Positions 55,390-64,000 of a stretch of 64,000 nt of DNA are shown here, piece by piece. Source of the DNA: Rhodanobacter sp. L36 (GTDB lineage: Bacteria; Pseudomonadota; Gammaproteobacteria; Xanthomonadales; Rhodanobacteraceae). Every line of letters starts with the position of its first letter. The stretch's first letter is position 1. The position numbers were made by a program, and so were the translations under genes. The notes below the pieces were generated by a model. That model had not been told where the DNA came from and did not search any database. It saw only the letters and a list, made by a program, of their open reading frames with translations. The DNA is taken from assembly GCF_009765755.1 (NCBI RefSeq), contig NZ_LMUV01000002.1, positions 457,693-521,692 of the forward strand, in the 5' to 3' direction.

Positions 55390-56063
55390 AGCACCTCCTG
55401 CGCCGCGAGGTCGGCCACCAGGCGTCCGTGATCGAGCACGATCACGCGCTTCTTCATCCGCTTGATCAGCGGCAGATCATGGCTGGCGATCAGCACCGTG
55501 GTGCCAACCTGCTGGAATTCGGCGAACAGGCCCATGATTTCCATGGCGAGCTGCGGGTCGAGGTTGCCGGTCGGCTCATCGGCAATCAGCAACGTCGGTC
55601 GCGCCACGATGGCGCGCGCGATGCCGACGCGTTGTTGTTCACCGGTGGAAAGCGTGGCCGGCAATTGCCGTTCATAGGCAAGCAGCCCGACTTTTTCGAG
55701 TGCCGCGCGAACGCGGCGCGCGCGTTCGGCGCGTGCGATGCCGCCGATCACCAGCGGCAACTCGACGTTCGCGAATACCGTGCGCTCCATCAGCAGGCGG
55801 TGATCCTGAAACACCATGCCGATCTGTCGGCGCCACTTGGGAATGCCGCTGCGACGGATCTTGCCCAGGCTCTTGCCATCCATGCTGATCGTGCCGTGCG
55901 AAGGACGTTCGATCAGGCCTAGCAGTTTCAGCAGCGTGCTTTTGCCGGCGCCGGAGTGGCCGGTGACGAAAGCCATCTCGCCCGTCGGCACCTCGAACGA
56001 CAGCTGCGACAGCGCCTCGTGGCCGCCTTCGTAGCGTTTGCTGATTTGATCGAAATGAATCAC
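55386..56063 (-). CDS. ftsE: Cell division ATP-binding protein FtsE
   Basis: 225 residues. The Walker A motif GHSGAGKST is near residue 36, the Q loop in MVFQDHRLL near 88, the ABC signature LSTGEQQRVGIARA near 138, Walker B in LLIADEPTGNLDP near 160 and the switch His in LIASHDLPL near 192. The size and the neighbour ftsX make the assignment secure. ftsY is not adjacent, unlike in E. coli, and rpoH is 3.5 kb downstream rather than next to ftsX. Confidence 0.95.
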   Translation of the reverse strand: MIHFDQISKRYEGGHEALSQLSFEVPTGEMAFVTGHSGAGKSTLLKLLGLIERPSHGTISMDGKSLGKIRRSGIPKWRRQIGMVFQDHRLLMERTVFANVELPLVIGGIARAERARRVRAALEKVGLLAYERQLPATLSTGEQQRVGIARAIVARPTLLIADEPTGNLDPQLAMEIMGLFAEFQQVGTTVLIASHDLPLIKRMKKRVIVLDHGRLVADLAAQEVL

Positions 56064-56179
56064 CGCGTGTCCCCGCGCCTGTACGTCGTTGCGACCGCAA
56101 GGATAAGCGAAGCCCGTGCAGAAAGAATCAAGTCATGGCGTGATCGTCGCCGGGACGCAAAGCCCGGCGACCGATGGAA

Positions 56180-57925
56180 TCAGCGCCCGGTGAAGAGCTT
56201 GGTCAGTCGGCGGAAGATGCCCGGCTTCTTCGGATGCGCGTGCTCGCCGGTCTTGCCGGAAGTCACCGCGACTTGCCGCGACGGACGACCACCATGCGCG
56301 GCCACGTCGGCCGCACTGCGCTCACGCGCGGGACGACGTTCGCCACGCGGCGCACGATTACCAGTTGTCGGATTCGTTGCAGGCTGACCCTGCGTCTCGA
56401 CGACGGCGGTTGCTTCACCCTCGCGACGACGATTGCGGCCACCACGACGACGACGCGGCTTGCGCGTGCCTTCGGCCGTTGCATCGGCGGTGCCCGGTGC
56501 GCTCGTGTCGGCAACGATGGGAGTCGCCGCAACGGCCGGCTCTGCGACAGCGACAACATCAGCAACCGGACGACGCTCGCGCGGCGGCCTCGATGCCGGG
56601 CGCGGCGAACCGCTTCGCTCACCATCGCGACCCGACGCACCGCGCGGGCGACGCGGCGCTTCGCCCGGTCGCGGCGGCACGATGTCGCCGAACGCGGCGC
56701 TGTCGGCTGCGGCGTTCGCGGCGAATTCGGCGTCGATCGCGCGCGGTTTCGGCATGATCAGCAATTCCGGATCCATCTGCGCCACCGGAATGCTCTGACC
56801 GATATAGGTTTCGATATCCGGAAGCGACATCGCATAGAGATCGCACGCGAAACTGATGGCGTCGCCTTCGGCACCCAGACGCGCGGTACGGCCGATGCGA
56901 TGCACATAATCTTCCGCGTCCTGCGGCAGGTCGTAGTTGAAGACGTGGCTGACGGCCGGAATATGCAGGCCGCGCGCAGCCACGTCGGTGGCAACAAGAA
57001 TGTCGAGCTGCCCATCCTGAAAACGCTGCAGCAGTTTCTGCCGCTTCAGCTGCGGTACGTCACCGGAGATCGCACCCACGCGGCAACCGTGACGCTTGAC
57101 GCGTTCGGTGATGCGTTCGGCGGCGGCTTTGGTGTTGACAAAGATGATGCTACGCGTCGGCTTGCTGCGATCGATCAGGTTCAGCAGCAGCGGCATCTTT
57201 TCTTCCTTGGCCGGGAAGTAGACCAGCTGGCGCACGCGGTCGGCGGTGATGTTGTCGCTTTCCACCACCAGCTTTTCGGCGTTGTGCATGTGCTCGTAGG
57301 CGAGCTCGAGCACGCGATGGCTGAGCGTGGCGGAGAACAGCAGCACCTGGCGCTGCTCACGCACCGGCAAACGGCGGAAAATGAAACGCACGTCCTTGAT
57401 GAAGCCGAGATCGAACATGCGATCGGCTTCGTCGATCACCATCACTTCGACCCCGTTGAAGCCGAAAACATTTTGCTTGTGATAGTCGAGCAACCGGCCC
57501 GGCGTGGCGATGATGATGTCGCAGCCGTCCTTCAATTGCTGACGCTGCTTGTCGTAGTCGACGCCGCCGTAGATCAGCGCCATGCGCAGTCCGGTGTGAC
57601 GGCCGATGGCGCGGGCGTCTTTCTCGATCTGGATGGCCAACTCACGCGTCGGCGCGATGATCAGCGCGCGCGGGTCACTGTCTTTGCGCTCGGCCACGGC
57701 CGGGTGATTGAGCAAGCGATTCATCAGCGCGACGAGGAACGCGCAGGTCTTGCCCGTGCCGGTCTGCGCCTGGCCGGCGACGTCGCGCCCGGTCAGCGCC
57801 AGTGGCAGGGTCATTTCCTGGATCGGCGTGCAGCGCGTGAAGCCGCTGTCGTCCAGGCCTTGCTGCAGCAGCGGATGCAAATCGAAATTGGCGAAGAAGG
57901 TATCGGTGAGTACGGTTTGTGACAT
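56180..57925 (-). CDS. rhlB: DEAD-box RNA helicase RhlB
   Basis: 581 residues from the ATG at 57925. The Q motif FTRCTPIQ, Walker [17 protein letters not shown], the DEAD box ([10 protein letters not shown]), SAT (LLFSATLSH) and HRIGRTAR are all present and in order. The helicase core ends near residue 385. The C-terminal 190 residues are low in complexity: rich in Arg, Ala, Pro and Gly with [11 protein letters not shown], likely RNA-binding. Such tails are common in Xanthomonadales RhlB. RhlB acts with the RNA degradosome. It is divergent from trxA-rho, the same arrangement as in E. coli, which supports RhlB over other DEAD-box members. Confidence 0.9.
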   Translation of the reverse strand: MSQTVLTDTFFANFDLHPLLQQGLDDSGFTRCTPIQEMTLPLALTGRDVAGQAQTGTGKTCAFLVALMNRLLNHPAVAERKDSDPRALIIAPTRELAIQIEKDARAIGRHTGLRMALIYGGVDYDKQRQQLKDGCDIIIATPGRLLDYHKQNVFGFNGVEVMVIDEADRMFDLGFIKDVRFIFRRLPVREQRQVLLFSATLSHRVLELAYEHMHNAEKLVVESDNITADRVRQLVYFPAKEEKMPLLLNLIDRSKPTRSIIFVNTKAAAERITERVKRHGCRVGAISGDVPQLKRQKLLQRFQDGQLDILVATDVAARGLHIPAVSHVFNYDLPQDAEDYVHRIGRTARLGAEGDAISFACDLYAMSLPDIETYIGQSIPVAQMDPELLIMPKPRAIDAEFAANAAADSAAFGDIVPPRPGEAPRRPRGASGRDGERSGSPRPASRPPRERRPVADVVAVAEPAVAATPIVADTSAPGTADATAEGTRKPRRRRGGRNRRREGEATAVVETQGQPATNPTTGNRAPRGERRPARERSAADVAAHGGRPSRQVAVTSGKTGEHAHPKKPGIFRRLTKLFTGR

Positions 57926-58326
57926 AAGCGGAATGGAAACCTTGCCTGACGGCGGCGTGATGCGCTGCGCCCGCTTCATGCGCCGGAAGTCAGCGGATGG
58001 CGGTGCAGGACGGGTGCGCGATGCGCAGCGAAGCGGTTCATGTCGGCGCCGTCGGCGCGTCGCCGCGTGGAGCGGCGCCGATGTGCCGGCAGGCCAACGG
58101 GTGGCTTGGAAAGCCGCCCTTGAATCGTGCCCTGAGTTGGGTTGGAATGAAGACCTGCCTTCCTGGCGCGCCCTCCATTCTGCCTAACCCGTGCTTCATG
58201 GGCGCCTGAGTGTAGCCGATCAGGACCCGCGCCCGTCACTCCTTGTTTTGCCGCATCCGCCACCCCATTCTCTGTTCCCAACCTTTTTAGTCCGCGCGAC
58301 ATGCGCCCCAGCCACGGAGATTCCCG
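57926..58326. other. Divergent intergenic region between rhlB and trxA
   Basis: 401 bp without a gene-like frame. A 9-bp inverted repeat TCGGCGCCG (58043-58051) and CGGCGCCGA (58073-58081) with a 21-base spacer is the only structure I can point to. Promoters for both genes must lie here; TTGTTT-N17-CATTCT near 58250 is a weak candidate for trxA. Confidence 0.35.
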
Positions 58327-58656
58327 GTGAGCAGCGACCTGATTACCCATGTGAACGACGACGCCTTCGAACAGCAGGTGCTCAAGTCCGAGACCCCGGT
58401 GTTGCTCGATTTCTGGGCGGAATGGTGCGGCCCGTGCAAGGCCATCGCGCCGATGCTGGACGACCTGGCCAAGCAATACGAAGGCAAGCTGCGCATCGTC
58501 AAGGTGAACATCGACCAGAACCAGCAGACCCCGCGCACCTACGGCGTCCGCGGCATCCCGACCCTGATGGTGTTCAAGAACGGCAAGGTCGAAGCGACCC
58601 AGATCGGCGCCGTCAGCAAGGGTCAGCTGACCCAGATGATCGACAAGGCTCTCTGA
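58327..58656 (+). CDS. trxA: Thioredoxin
   Basis: 109 residues with a GTG start preceded by GGAG. Thioredoxin reduces protein disulfides in the cytoplasm. The active site WCGPC is at residues 33-37 in FWAEWCGPCKAIAP, and the cis-Pro lies in GIPTLMVFKNGK near 77. The length and motif are those of E. coli Trx1. It is followed by rho on the same strand, the same order as in other gammaproteobacteria. Confidence 0.95.
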   Translation: MSSDLITHVNDDAFEQQVLKSETPVLLDFWAEWCGPCKAIAPMLDDLAKQYEGKLRIVKVNIDQNQQTPRTYGVRGIPTLMVFKNGKVEATQIGAVSKGQLTQMIDKAL

Positions 58657-58692
58657 TCCACCTGCTTCACCTGCTGCAAATTGCCACGCCAT

Positions 58693-58714
58693 GCCGGACC
58701 GACCAAGGTCCGGC
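58693..58714 (+). promoter_or_regulatory. Hairpin in the trxA-rho intergenic region
   Basis: GCCGGACC (58693-58700) and GGTCCGGC (58707-58714), a perfect 8-bp stem with a 6-base loop. No T-run follows, so it is not an ordinary terminator. It lies 150 bases before the rho start. Rho genes are often autoregulated by attenuation in this leader, so a role there is possible. Confidence 0.35.
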
Positions 58715-58864
58715 CCGAAGCCCCGCCGCTACACAAGGCTTTACGCCAGTGCGCGACGAGTGCTAGATTCATCGCGTCCGTCGGGGCAGTCCTGTCCCTG
58801 AGCGCCTTCCGCGCGACGCACACCCTCCCTCCTGTAATTCAACGGCGCCCTGCGAGGATTGCCC

Positions 58865-60820
58865 GTGTCCGATACCGAAAACAAGATTCCCAACGACGCC
58901 AAGAGCGCCGATACCAAGCCTGCATCCGAAGGCAAGGCCGAGCCGCGTACGCGTGCGCCGCGCCGGACGGCTGCCGCCATTGCGGCGGACAAAGCCGAGA
59001 AAGCAGCGGGCAGCGACAAGCCCGCCGCCGCGGTGACCGAGCGCGCTGCGCCACCGCCGGCCGCTGCGCCGTCGCCCGCACCCGCGCCGGCAACGCCGAG
59101 CTACAACAATGACGCGCCGCGCGCGCAGCAACCGCAGCCGCCACGTGAATCGACGTCGTACTCGAACGCCGACCAGGCGCCAAACGGCAGCAATGGCAAT
59201 GCCGCGCCTGCTGCGCAAAACAGCGGCCAGGGCGACAGCCAAGCGCCGTCTCAGGGCAACGTGGCGCCGCAGGGTGCGAACCCGGCGCCGAGTCAGGGTC
59301 AGGGTTCGAACAACCATCAGGGCGGCAACCCGAATGGTTCGAACAACCCGAACAATCCCAATCATCCGAACAACCCGAATAACCCGAACAATCGCGAAGG
59401 CCGTGATGGCCGCGGTCGCCGTCGCCGCAACGAGCGCGGTGGCAACCCCAATCCCGGTAATCCGCAACAGCCGCGCCCACAGAACAACCATCCGCGCCCC
59501 AACCCGAATGGCCTGCCGGTAGATGACGACAACGCCGATCCGGGCAGCAACGACCGCGTCATCAACCTCACCGAACTGAAGCGCAAGAACGCGATCCAGT
59601 TGCTGGAATTCGCCGAATCGCTGGGCGTGCACGAAGGCGTCGCCCGCGCGCGCAAGCAGGACGTGATCTTCAACGTGCTCAAGGCGCACGCACGCTCCGG
59701 CGGCGGCATCTGGGCCGAAGGCGTGCTGGAAATCCTGCAGGACGGCTTCGGCTTCCTGCGTTCGGCCGACGAGTCCTACCTCGCCGGTCCGGATGACATC
59801 TATGTGTCGCCCAGTCAGATCCGTCGCTTCAACCTGCGCACCGGCGACTACATCACCGGCCGCGTGCGTCACCCGAAGGAAGGCGAGCGTTACTTCGCGA
59901 TGCTGCGCGTCGACGACATCAACGGCGATCCGCCGGAAGCGTCGAAGAACAAGATGCTGTTCGAGAACCTCACCCCGCTGTTCCCGCGCAAGGCCTTCAA
60001 GCTCGAGCGCGGCAACGGTTCCAGTGAGGACATCACCGGCCGCATCCTCGACCTCATCGCGCCGATCGGCAAAGGCCAGCGCGGCCTGATCGTCTCGCAG
60101 CCGAAATCCGGCAAGACGATGATGCTGCAGAACATCGCCCAGGCGATCCAGTACAACCATCCCGAAGCGCACCTGATCATGCTGTTGATCGACGAGCGCC
60201 CGGAGGAAGTCACCGAGATCGCCCGCACCGTGCGCGCCGAAGTCATTTCATCGACCTTCGACGAACCCGCCGTGCGCCACGTGCAGGTCGCCGAGATGGT
60301 GATCGAGCGGGCCAAGCGCCTGGTCGAGCACAAGAAGGACGTGATCATCCTGCTCGACTCGATCACCCGCCTGGCGCGTGCCTACAACACCGTGATCCCC
60401 AGCTCCGGCAAGGTGCTCACCGGTGGTGTCGACGCCAACGCACTGCAGCGCCCGAAGCGTTTCTTCGGCGCCGCGCGTAACGTCGAGGAAGGTGGCAGCC
60501 TCACCATCATCGCCACCGCGCTGACCGAAACCGGCAGCAAGATGGACGAGGTGATCTACGAGGAGTTCAAGGGCACCGGCAACATGGAAGTGCATCTGAG
60601 CCGCCGCATTTCCGAGAAGCGCGTGTACCCGGCCATCGACATCAACCGCTCCGGCACGCGTCGCGAGGATCTGCTGATCGACCCGGACATGCTCGCCAAG
60701 ATCTGGATCCTGCGAAAACTGCTGCACCCGATGGACGAACTCTCCGCGATGGAGTTCATGCTCGACAAGATGAAGAACACCAAGTCCAACGACGAGTTCT
60801 TCAATTCGATGAAGCGCTGA
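58865..60820 (+). CDS. rho: Transcription termination factor Rho with long low-complexity N-terminus
   Basis: 651 residues from the GTG at 58865, which has GAGGA 8-12 bases upstream; E. coli Rho has 419. Residues 1-225 are disordered in composition: first Ala/Lys/Pro-rich, then Gln/Asn/Gly-rich with [17 protein letters not shown] near 160-176 and an Arg/Gly patch. The usual protein follows: Rho_N helical domain ([18 protein letters not shown], near 232), the RNA-binding OB fold ([17 protein letters not shown], near 285), Walker A (PKSGKTMML, near 413), Walker B ([16 protein letters not shown], near 493) and the secondary RNA site. The core is complete. A strong intrinsic terminator follows the gene. 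Confidence 0.96.
   Translation: MSDTENKIPNDAKSADTKPASEGKAEPRTRAPRRTAAAIAADKAEKAAGSDKPAAAVTERAAPPPAAAPSPAPAPATPSYNNDAPRAQQPQPPRESTSYSNADQAPNGSNGNAAPAAQNSGQGDSQAPSQGNVAPQGANPAPSQGQGSNNHQGGNPNGSNNPNNPNHPNNPNNPNNREGRDGRGRRRRNERGGNPNPGNPQQPRPQNNHPRPNPNGLPVDDDNADPGSNDRVINLTELKRKNAIQLLEFAESLGVHEGVARARKQDVIFNVLKAHARSGGGIWAEGVLEILQDGFGFLRSADESYLAGPDDIYVSPSQIRRFNLRTGDYITGRVRHPKEGERYFAMLRVDDINGDPPEASKNKMLFENLTPLFPRKAFKLERGNGSSEDITGRILDLIAPIGKGQRGLIVSQPKSGKTMMLQNIAQAIQYNHPEAHLIMLLIDERPEEVTEIARTVRAEVISSTFDEPAVRHVQVAEMVIERAKRLVEHKKDVIILLDSITRLARAYNTVIPSSGKVLTGGVDANALQRPKRFFGAARNVEEGGSLTIIATALTETGSKMDEVIYEEFKGTGNMEVHLSRRISEKRVYPAIDINRSGTRREDLLIDPDMLAKIWILRKLLHPMDELSAMEFMLDKMKNTKSNDEFFNSMKR
59340..59393 (+). 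repeat. Asn-Pro-Asn coding tandem repeat inside rho
   Basis: Imperfect 9-base units of the type AAC-CCG-AAC, with synonymous changes (AAT, CCC), code for repeated N-N-P. At least five units are visible. The change in third positions shows that the amino-acid repeat is kept while the DNA repeat is decaying, so it is not a recent slippage product. Confidence 0.75.
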
Positions 60821-60842
60821 CCGCATCGTTTGCGTGAATTGG

Positions 60843-60873
60843 AAGGGCCGGCGCAAGCCGGCCTTTCTTGTTT
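60843..60873 (+). terminator. Intrinsic terminator of rho
   Basis: GGCCGGC (60846-60852) and GCCGGCC (60857-60863) form a stem closed by a GCAA tetraloop, extended by A-T and G-T pairs, and followed by TTTCTTGTTT. It begins 23 bp after the rho stop codon. Confidence 0.9.
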
Positions 60874-60937
60874 GCACGCACTTGCAGAAGCGCCGTCCTT
60901 CGGCTGCAGTCGGCCGCAAATCCAGGGGGGGAAATTT

Positions 60938-61798
60938 ATGCTTTTACGCATTGCATTGCTCATGTTCGGACTGTTACTTGCCAAGCCAGCCGCAGCCGAT
61001 CAGAAACCTTTCCCGCCGACGTTGATTTGCCCCTATCAAACTTCCCTCATGCGCAAACTCGCGCTCCAAGGCGTTTTCGATGCACCTCCCGCCATCAATA
61101 CGCTGATGGTGAATGTGATCGACGGAAAACTGCCGCAGGTAAGTCAGCAGCTACGTGCGATGAATAAGGCCGATGCCACACGCTGGCGTCAATCCGCATT
61201 GATCATCGCAACTTACGCCAGACATTCCGCCATGGTCGATAGCCTGCTGAACGATGGCGCAGTGGTAAATGATGAAGGATCAATACCCAGTCTCAAACGC
61301 AGGTTCCATGATCAAGTCGTCGCCGACGTGAAGAAGGATCCAAAGTGGGATTCGACAAACCCAGAGCCGGAAACTGGTTTTAAACTGGACGAAGTACTGA
61401 TGTTCCCGGGCCTTTCGGATGGCCCTGCACTGCGTACTGCCGCCATGTGTGGGGACGTAGCTACATTGGACGTCGTACTGAACCACCACGCCAACGTGAA
61501 AGCACACCCACCCAAGAGTGTCGATGTACTGAGCTTGTCTGTGCTTCAAGGTAACGCTGCCATCGTGCAGCGCTTGCTCGAATATGGCGCCGATCCCTCC
61601 CGAGGCCTGCTAACTGCAGCCGTTTCCGGCGATGCAGCCATGACTCAACTCTTGCTTGACCATGGTGCCGAACCCTGTCGCGCAAACCTCACTATCCGAA
61701 AACCAGGCGTCACGGTTGCCATCTTGGGCAGAGACAAAGGCTTACCCGATTCCATAGTGAAACGATTGGTTTGCCTGACTGCCACCGCGACGCACTGA
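60938..61798 (+). CDS. Secreted ankyrin-repeat-like protein
   Basis: 286 residues from the ATG at 60938, preceded by a run of seven G. The signal peptide [20 protein letters not shown] places it in the periplasm or outside. Ankyrin-like helices are visible: [47 protein letters not shown] and [23 protein letters not shown] (each seen by its LL-x-x-GA ending). The N-terminal half has no clear repeat. Two or three Cys are present. Codon choice and G+C (many AAT, GAT, CAA, AAA) differ from rho and gshA on either side, which hints at later arrival, but no mobile element is near. Function unknown. Confidence 0.72.
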   Translation: MLLRIALLMFGLLLAKPAAADQKPFPPTLICPYQTSLMRKLALQGVFDAPPAINTLMVNVIDGKLPQVSQQLRAMNKADATRWRQSALIIATYARHSAMVDSLLNDGAVVNDEGSIPSLKRRFHDQVVADVKKDPKWDSTNPEPETGFKLDEVLMFPGLSDGPALRTAAMCGDVATLDVVLNHHANVKAHPPKSVDVLSLSVLQGNAAIVQRLLEYGADPSRGLLTAAVSGDAAMTQLLLDHGAEPCRANLTIRKPGVTVAILGRDKGLPDSIVKRLVCLTATATH

Positions 61799-61947
61799 AA
61801 GACTGCGATGAGCATGCGTGCCGGACGATATATCTAGATGAGCCTGAGCCGCCATCTGTACCGCCCCGTCCAATTATTTGCCCTCACCCCCTTTTCGTTG
61901 TCACCCAACACCCCCATAGTCACTCGCTCACCCTGCGAGGCTTTGCC

Positions 61948-63315
61948 GTGTCCATACCCAGTGCCGTCAAGAGCACCCCGATTGCGGGCCGCCAGCAGCT
62001 GACCGATTACCTCGCCGCCGGCGAAAAGCCGCGCGAAGCATGGCGCATCGGCACCGAGCACGAGAAGTTCGGATTCCGTACCGACGACCTGCGCGCACCG
62101 ACCTTCGAGGGTGATCGCGGCATCAAGCTGCTGCTGGAAACCATCGCCACGCGCTACGGCTGGGACGTCGCCCGCGAAGGCGAAAACCCGGTGGCGCTGT
62201 CGCGCGACAAGGCGTCGATCACGCTGGAGCCGGCCGGCCAGCTGGAGCTCTCCGGCGCACCGCTGGAAACCATCCACCAGACCTGTTGCGAAGTGAATTC
62301 GCACCTGGAGGAAGTGCGCTCGATCGCCGACGGCATGGGCCTGGGCTTTCTCGGCATGGGCTTCCAGCCGAAGTGGCGTCGCGACGAGATGCCGTGGATG
62401 CCCAAGGGCCGCTACAAGATCATGCGCGAATACATGCCCAAGGTCGGCTCGCTCGGCCTGGACATGATGACGCGCACCTGCACCGTGCAGGTGAATCTGG
62501 ACTTCTCGTCCGAAGCGGACATGATCAAGAAATTCCGCACCAGCCTGGCGCTGCAGCCGATCGCCACCGCGCTGTTCGCCGATTCGCCCTTTACGGAAGG
62601 ACGTCCAAACGGCTATCTGTCGTATCGCTCGCACATCTGGACCGACACCGACAAAGACCGTACCGGCATGCTCGACTTCGTCTTCGCCGACGGCTTCGGC
62701 TATGAGCGCTATGTCGACTACATTCTCGACGTGCCGATGTATTTCAGCTTCCAGGACGGCAAGTACATCGACCTGGCCGGGCAGGACTTCAAGAAATTCA
62801 TGGCCGGCGAACTGCCGATGCTGCCGGGCACGCACGCCAGCATGAAGGACTTCGCCGACCACCTCACCACCGCATTCCCCGAAGTGCGCCTCAAGCAGTA
62901 CCTGGAAATGCGCGGCGCCGACGGCGGCCCGTGGAATCGCCTGTGTGCGCTGCCCGCCTTCTGGGTCGGCCTGCTCTATGACGACGAGGCGCTCGACGCC
63001 GCGTGGGATCTGGTCAAGGACTTCAGCCGCGAAGAGCGTCACGCCTTGCGTGACGGCGTGCCGAAACACGCGCTGAAACTGCCGTTCCGCGGCGGCACCG
63101 TGCGCGACCTTTCCGAGGAGGCGCTGAAGATCGCCAGCCACGGTCTCAAGCGTCGCGCCAAGCTCAACAAGAACGGCGCCGACGAAAGCATCTTCCTCGA
63201 ACCGATGATCGAGATCGTGCAGGCCAACCAGACGCCAGCCGAACGCAAACTCGAACTTTTCCACGGCGTCTGGAACGGCAGCGTCGATCCGGTATTCCGC
63301 GAATTCGCGTATTGA
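61948..63315 (+). CDS. gshA: Glutamate-cysteine ligase, plant type
   Basis: 455 residues from the GTG at 61948 ([10 protein letters not shown]), with GAGG 8 bases upstream; the frame is open further left into the ankyrin gene, which is artefact. The enzyme joins glutamate and cysteine, the first step of glutathione synthesis. Family marks are [12 protein letters not shown] near residue 31, [14 protein letters not shown]-type [14 protein letters not shown] near 90, [11 protein letters not shown] near 113 and [13 protein letters not shown] near 172. The length and motifs match the GCS2/plant group found in alphaproteobacteria and Xanthomonadales rather than E. coli GshA. Confidence 0.93.
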   Translation: MSIPSAVKSTPIAGRQQLTDYLAAGEKPREAWRIGTEHEKFGFRTDDLRAPTFEGDRGIKLLLETIATRYGWDVAREGENPVALSRDKASITLEPAGQLELSGAPLETIHQTCCEVNSHLEEVRSIADGMGLGFLGMGFQPKWRRDEMPWMPKGRYKIMREYMPKVGSLGLDMMTRTCTVQVNLDFSSEADMIKKFRTSLALQPIATALFADSPFTEGRPNGYLSYRSHIWTDTDKDRTGMLDFVFADGFGYERYVDYILDVPMYFSFQDGKYIDLAGQDFKKFMAGELPMLPGTHASMKDFADHLTTAFPEVRLKQYLEMRGADGGPWNRLCALPAFWVGLLYDDEALDAAWDLVKDFSREERHALRDGVPKHALKLPFRGGTVRDLSEEALKIASHGLKRRAKLNKNGADESIFLEPMIEIVQANQTPAERKLELFHGVWNGSVDPVFREFAY

Positions 63316-63329
63316 TCCTCAAGAGTTCG

Positions 63330-63417
63330 AGCGCTGAGGCCCGAACCGCTTAACGCCCAAGCTCGAAACATGTAACGCCGAAGCTCTAAACGCGTGACGT
63401 CTGAAGATCGAGCCGAA
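63330..63417. repeat. Degenerate 22-bp tandem repeat, about four units
   Basis: Units at about 63330-63351, 63352-63373, 63374-63395 and 63396-63417. The two central units differ at only 4-5 of 22 positions (AACGCC, then AAGCTC, then AAAC, then GT at fixed places). The outer units are more worn. It begins 15 bp after the gshA stop. No coding potential. Confidence 0.55.
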
Positions 63418-63439
63418 AGTCCGAATGGACCAGCTTTTC

Positions 63440-63467
63440 TCCCCTCCCCTACTTGCAGGAGAGGGGA
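63440..63467. repeat. REP-like hairpin between gshA and pyrC
   Basis: CCCCTCCCCT (63441-63450) pairs with AGGAGAGGGG (63457-63466) with one G-T pair and a 6-base loop. C-rich/G-rich stems of this type occur dispersed in many Xanthomonadales genomes. It lies between two convergent genes and has no T-run in the downstream direction of either, so it is listed as a repeat and not as a terminator. Confidence 0.55.
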
Positions 63468-63514
63468 TGGGTGGGGTCGCTCGTGGCTTTGCTTTATTCA
63501 GCTTCGATACCCGA

Positions 63515-64000
63515 TCACGCAATCGCGGTATCAACCACCGACCAAGCGACCGACTCCCCCGCCCGCATCGGCTTGCAGGTCGATCCTGCGAGCGGATATT
63601 CCTCCGGCACGATCCACGGCGTGCGCTCCAGCACGATGCGATCCGCGTTGCGCGGCAACCGATAAAAGTCCGGCCCGTGAAAGCTGGCAAATGCTTCCAG
63701 CTTGTCCAGGCGACCCGCCTGATCGAACGCCTCGGCATACAACTCCAGCGCCGCATGCGCCGTGTACAGACCCGCACATCCGCAGTCCGTTTCCTTTGCC
63801 TCGCGCGGATGCGGAGCGCTGTCCGTGCCGAGGAAGAAATGCGGATCGCCACTGGTCGCGGCCTGCAGTAACGCCGCGCGATGCGTCTCGCGCTTGAGGA
63901 TCGGCGCGCAATAGTTGTGCGGACGCATCCCGCCTTCGAACAGCGCGTTGCGATTGAGCAGCAGATGGTGCGCCGTGATCGTCGCCGCTACGTGCGTCGG
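63515..64000 (-). CDS. pyrC: Dihydroorotase, homodimeric type (3' part; 5' end beyond the window)
   Basis: The last 161 residues of a class II dihydroorotase, which closes carbamoyl aspartate to dihydroorotate in pyrimidine synthesis. The frame is open to base 64000, so the start lies outside. The zinc ligand region [15 protein letters not shown], the substrate loop [14 protein letters not shown] and the catalytic Asp in [10 protein letters not shown] are all visible. The remainder, [16 protein letters not shown] to the C-terminus, is normal. Internal ATG codons (for example 63928) are not the start. It is convergent with gshA. Confidence 0.93.
   Translation of the reverse strand, partial: PTHVAATITAHHLLLNRNALFEGGMRPHNYCAPILKRETHRAALLQAATSGDPHFFLGTDSAPHPREAKETDCGCAGLYTAHAALELYAEAFDQAGRLDKLEAFASFHGPDFYRLPRNADRIVLERTPWIVPEEYPLAGSTCKPMRAGESVAWSVVDTAIA

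Overview
The window reads as ordinary chromosome from a high-G+C gammaproteobacterium of the order Xanthomonadales, most likely the family Rhodanobacteraceae (Rhodanobacter, Dyella or Luteibacter type). This placement is an inference. It rests on the rhlB <> trxA-rho arrangement shared with other gammaproteobacteria, a long asparagine/proline-rich N-terminus on Rho, a plant-type glutamate-cysteine ligase, an Oar-like TonB-dependent receptor, a short AMP nucleosidase and dense GC-rich coding. I saw no rRNA, tRNA, CRISPR array, insertion sequence, integrase or prophage gene. Nearly all of the window is coding.

Layout. 1-7 kb: Oar-like TonB-dependent receptor with its own terminator and an AT-rich, palindrome-rich upstream region, then AMP nucleosidase, a DegV protein, a short-chain dehydrogenase and a small lipoprotein. 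7-15 kb: SppA protease, a MATE exporter, a DUF3667 membrane protein and PriA, with an inverted pair of perfect DnaA boxes 140 bp upstream of priA. 14-23 kb: tatABC, a SYLF lipid-binding protein, ferrochelatase with an overlapping alpha/beta hydrolase, a Tet-type MFS exporter with an overlapping DUF1993 gene, a COG2509-type flavoprotein and a DsbA-family oxidoreductase. 23-32.5 kb: a GAF-GAF-GGDEF-EAL protein, DinG overlapping HutD, a small membrane protein, a YchJ-like protein, LigB and an NRDE protein. 32.6-43 kb: gltBD, EnvC, a CtpA-type protease and a type II NADH dehydrogenase. 43-51 kb: a five-gene cluster read in the order response regulator, histidine kinase, RND permease, adaptor, outer-membrane factor. 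51-58 kb: rpoH with a perfect CIRCE operator on its promoter region, a small membrane protein, a double-receiver response regulator overlapping ung, ftsEX and rhlB. 58-64 kb: trxA, rho, an ankyrin-like secreted protein of lower G+C, gshA and the 3' part of pyrC, which runs off the end of the window.

How the genes work together. Several translationally coupled pairs are plain from 4-base stop/start overlaps (hemH/hydrolase, MFS/DUF1993, dinG/hutD, gltB/gltD, response regulator/ung, ftsE/ftsX). ftsEX and envC lie in the same window; in other gammaproteobacteria EnvC is the periplasmic partner of FtsEX in septal amidase activation. The sigma-32 gene appears to be under HrcA control as well as acting as the heat-shock activator, which would join the negative (HrcA/CIRCE) and positive (RpoH) heat-shock circuits. 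The clearest leads are this CIRCE site, the DnaA-box pair before priA, the pseudo-receiver in the protein coupled to ung, and the low-complexity Rho N-terminus. I found no wholly new multi-gene system.
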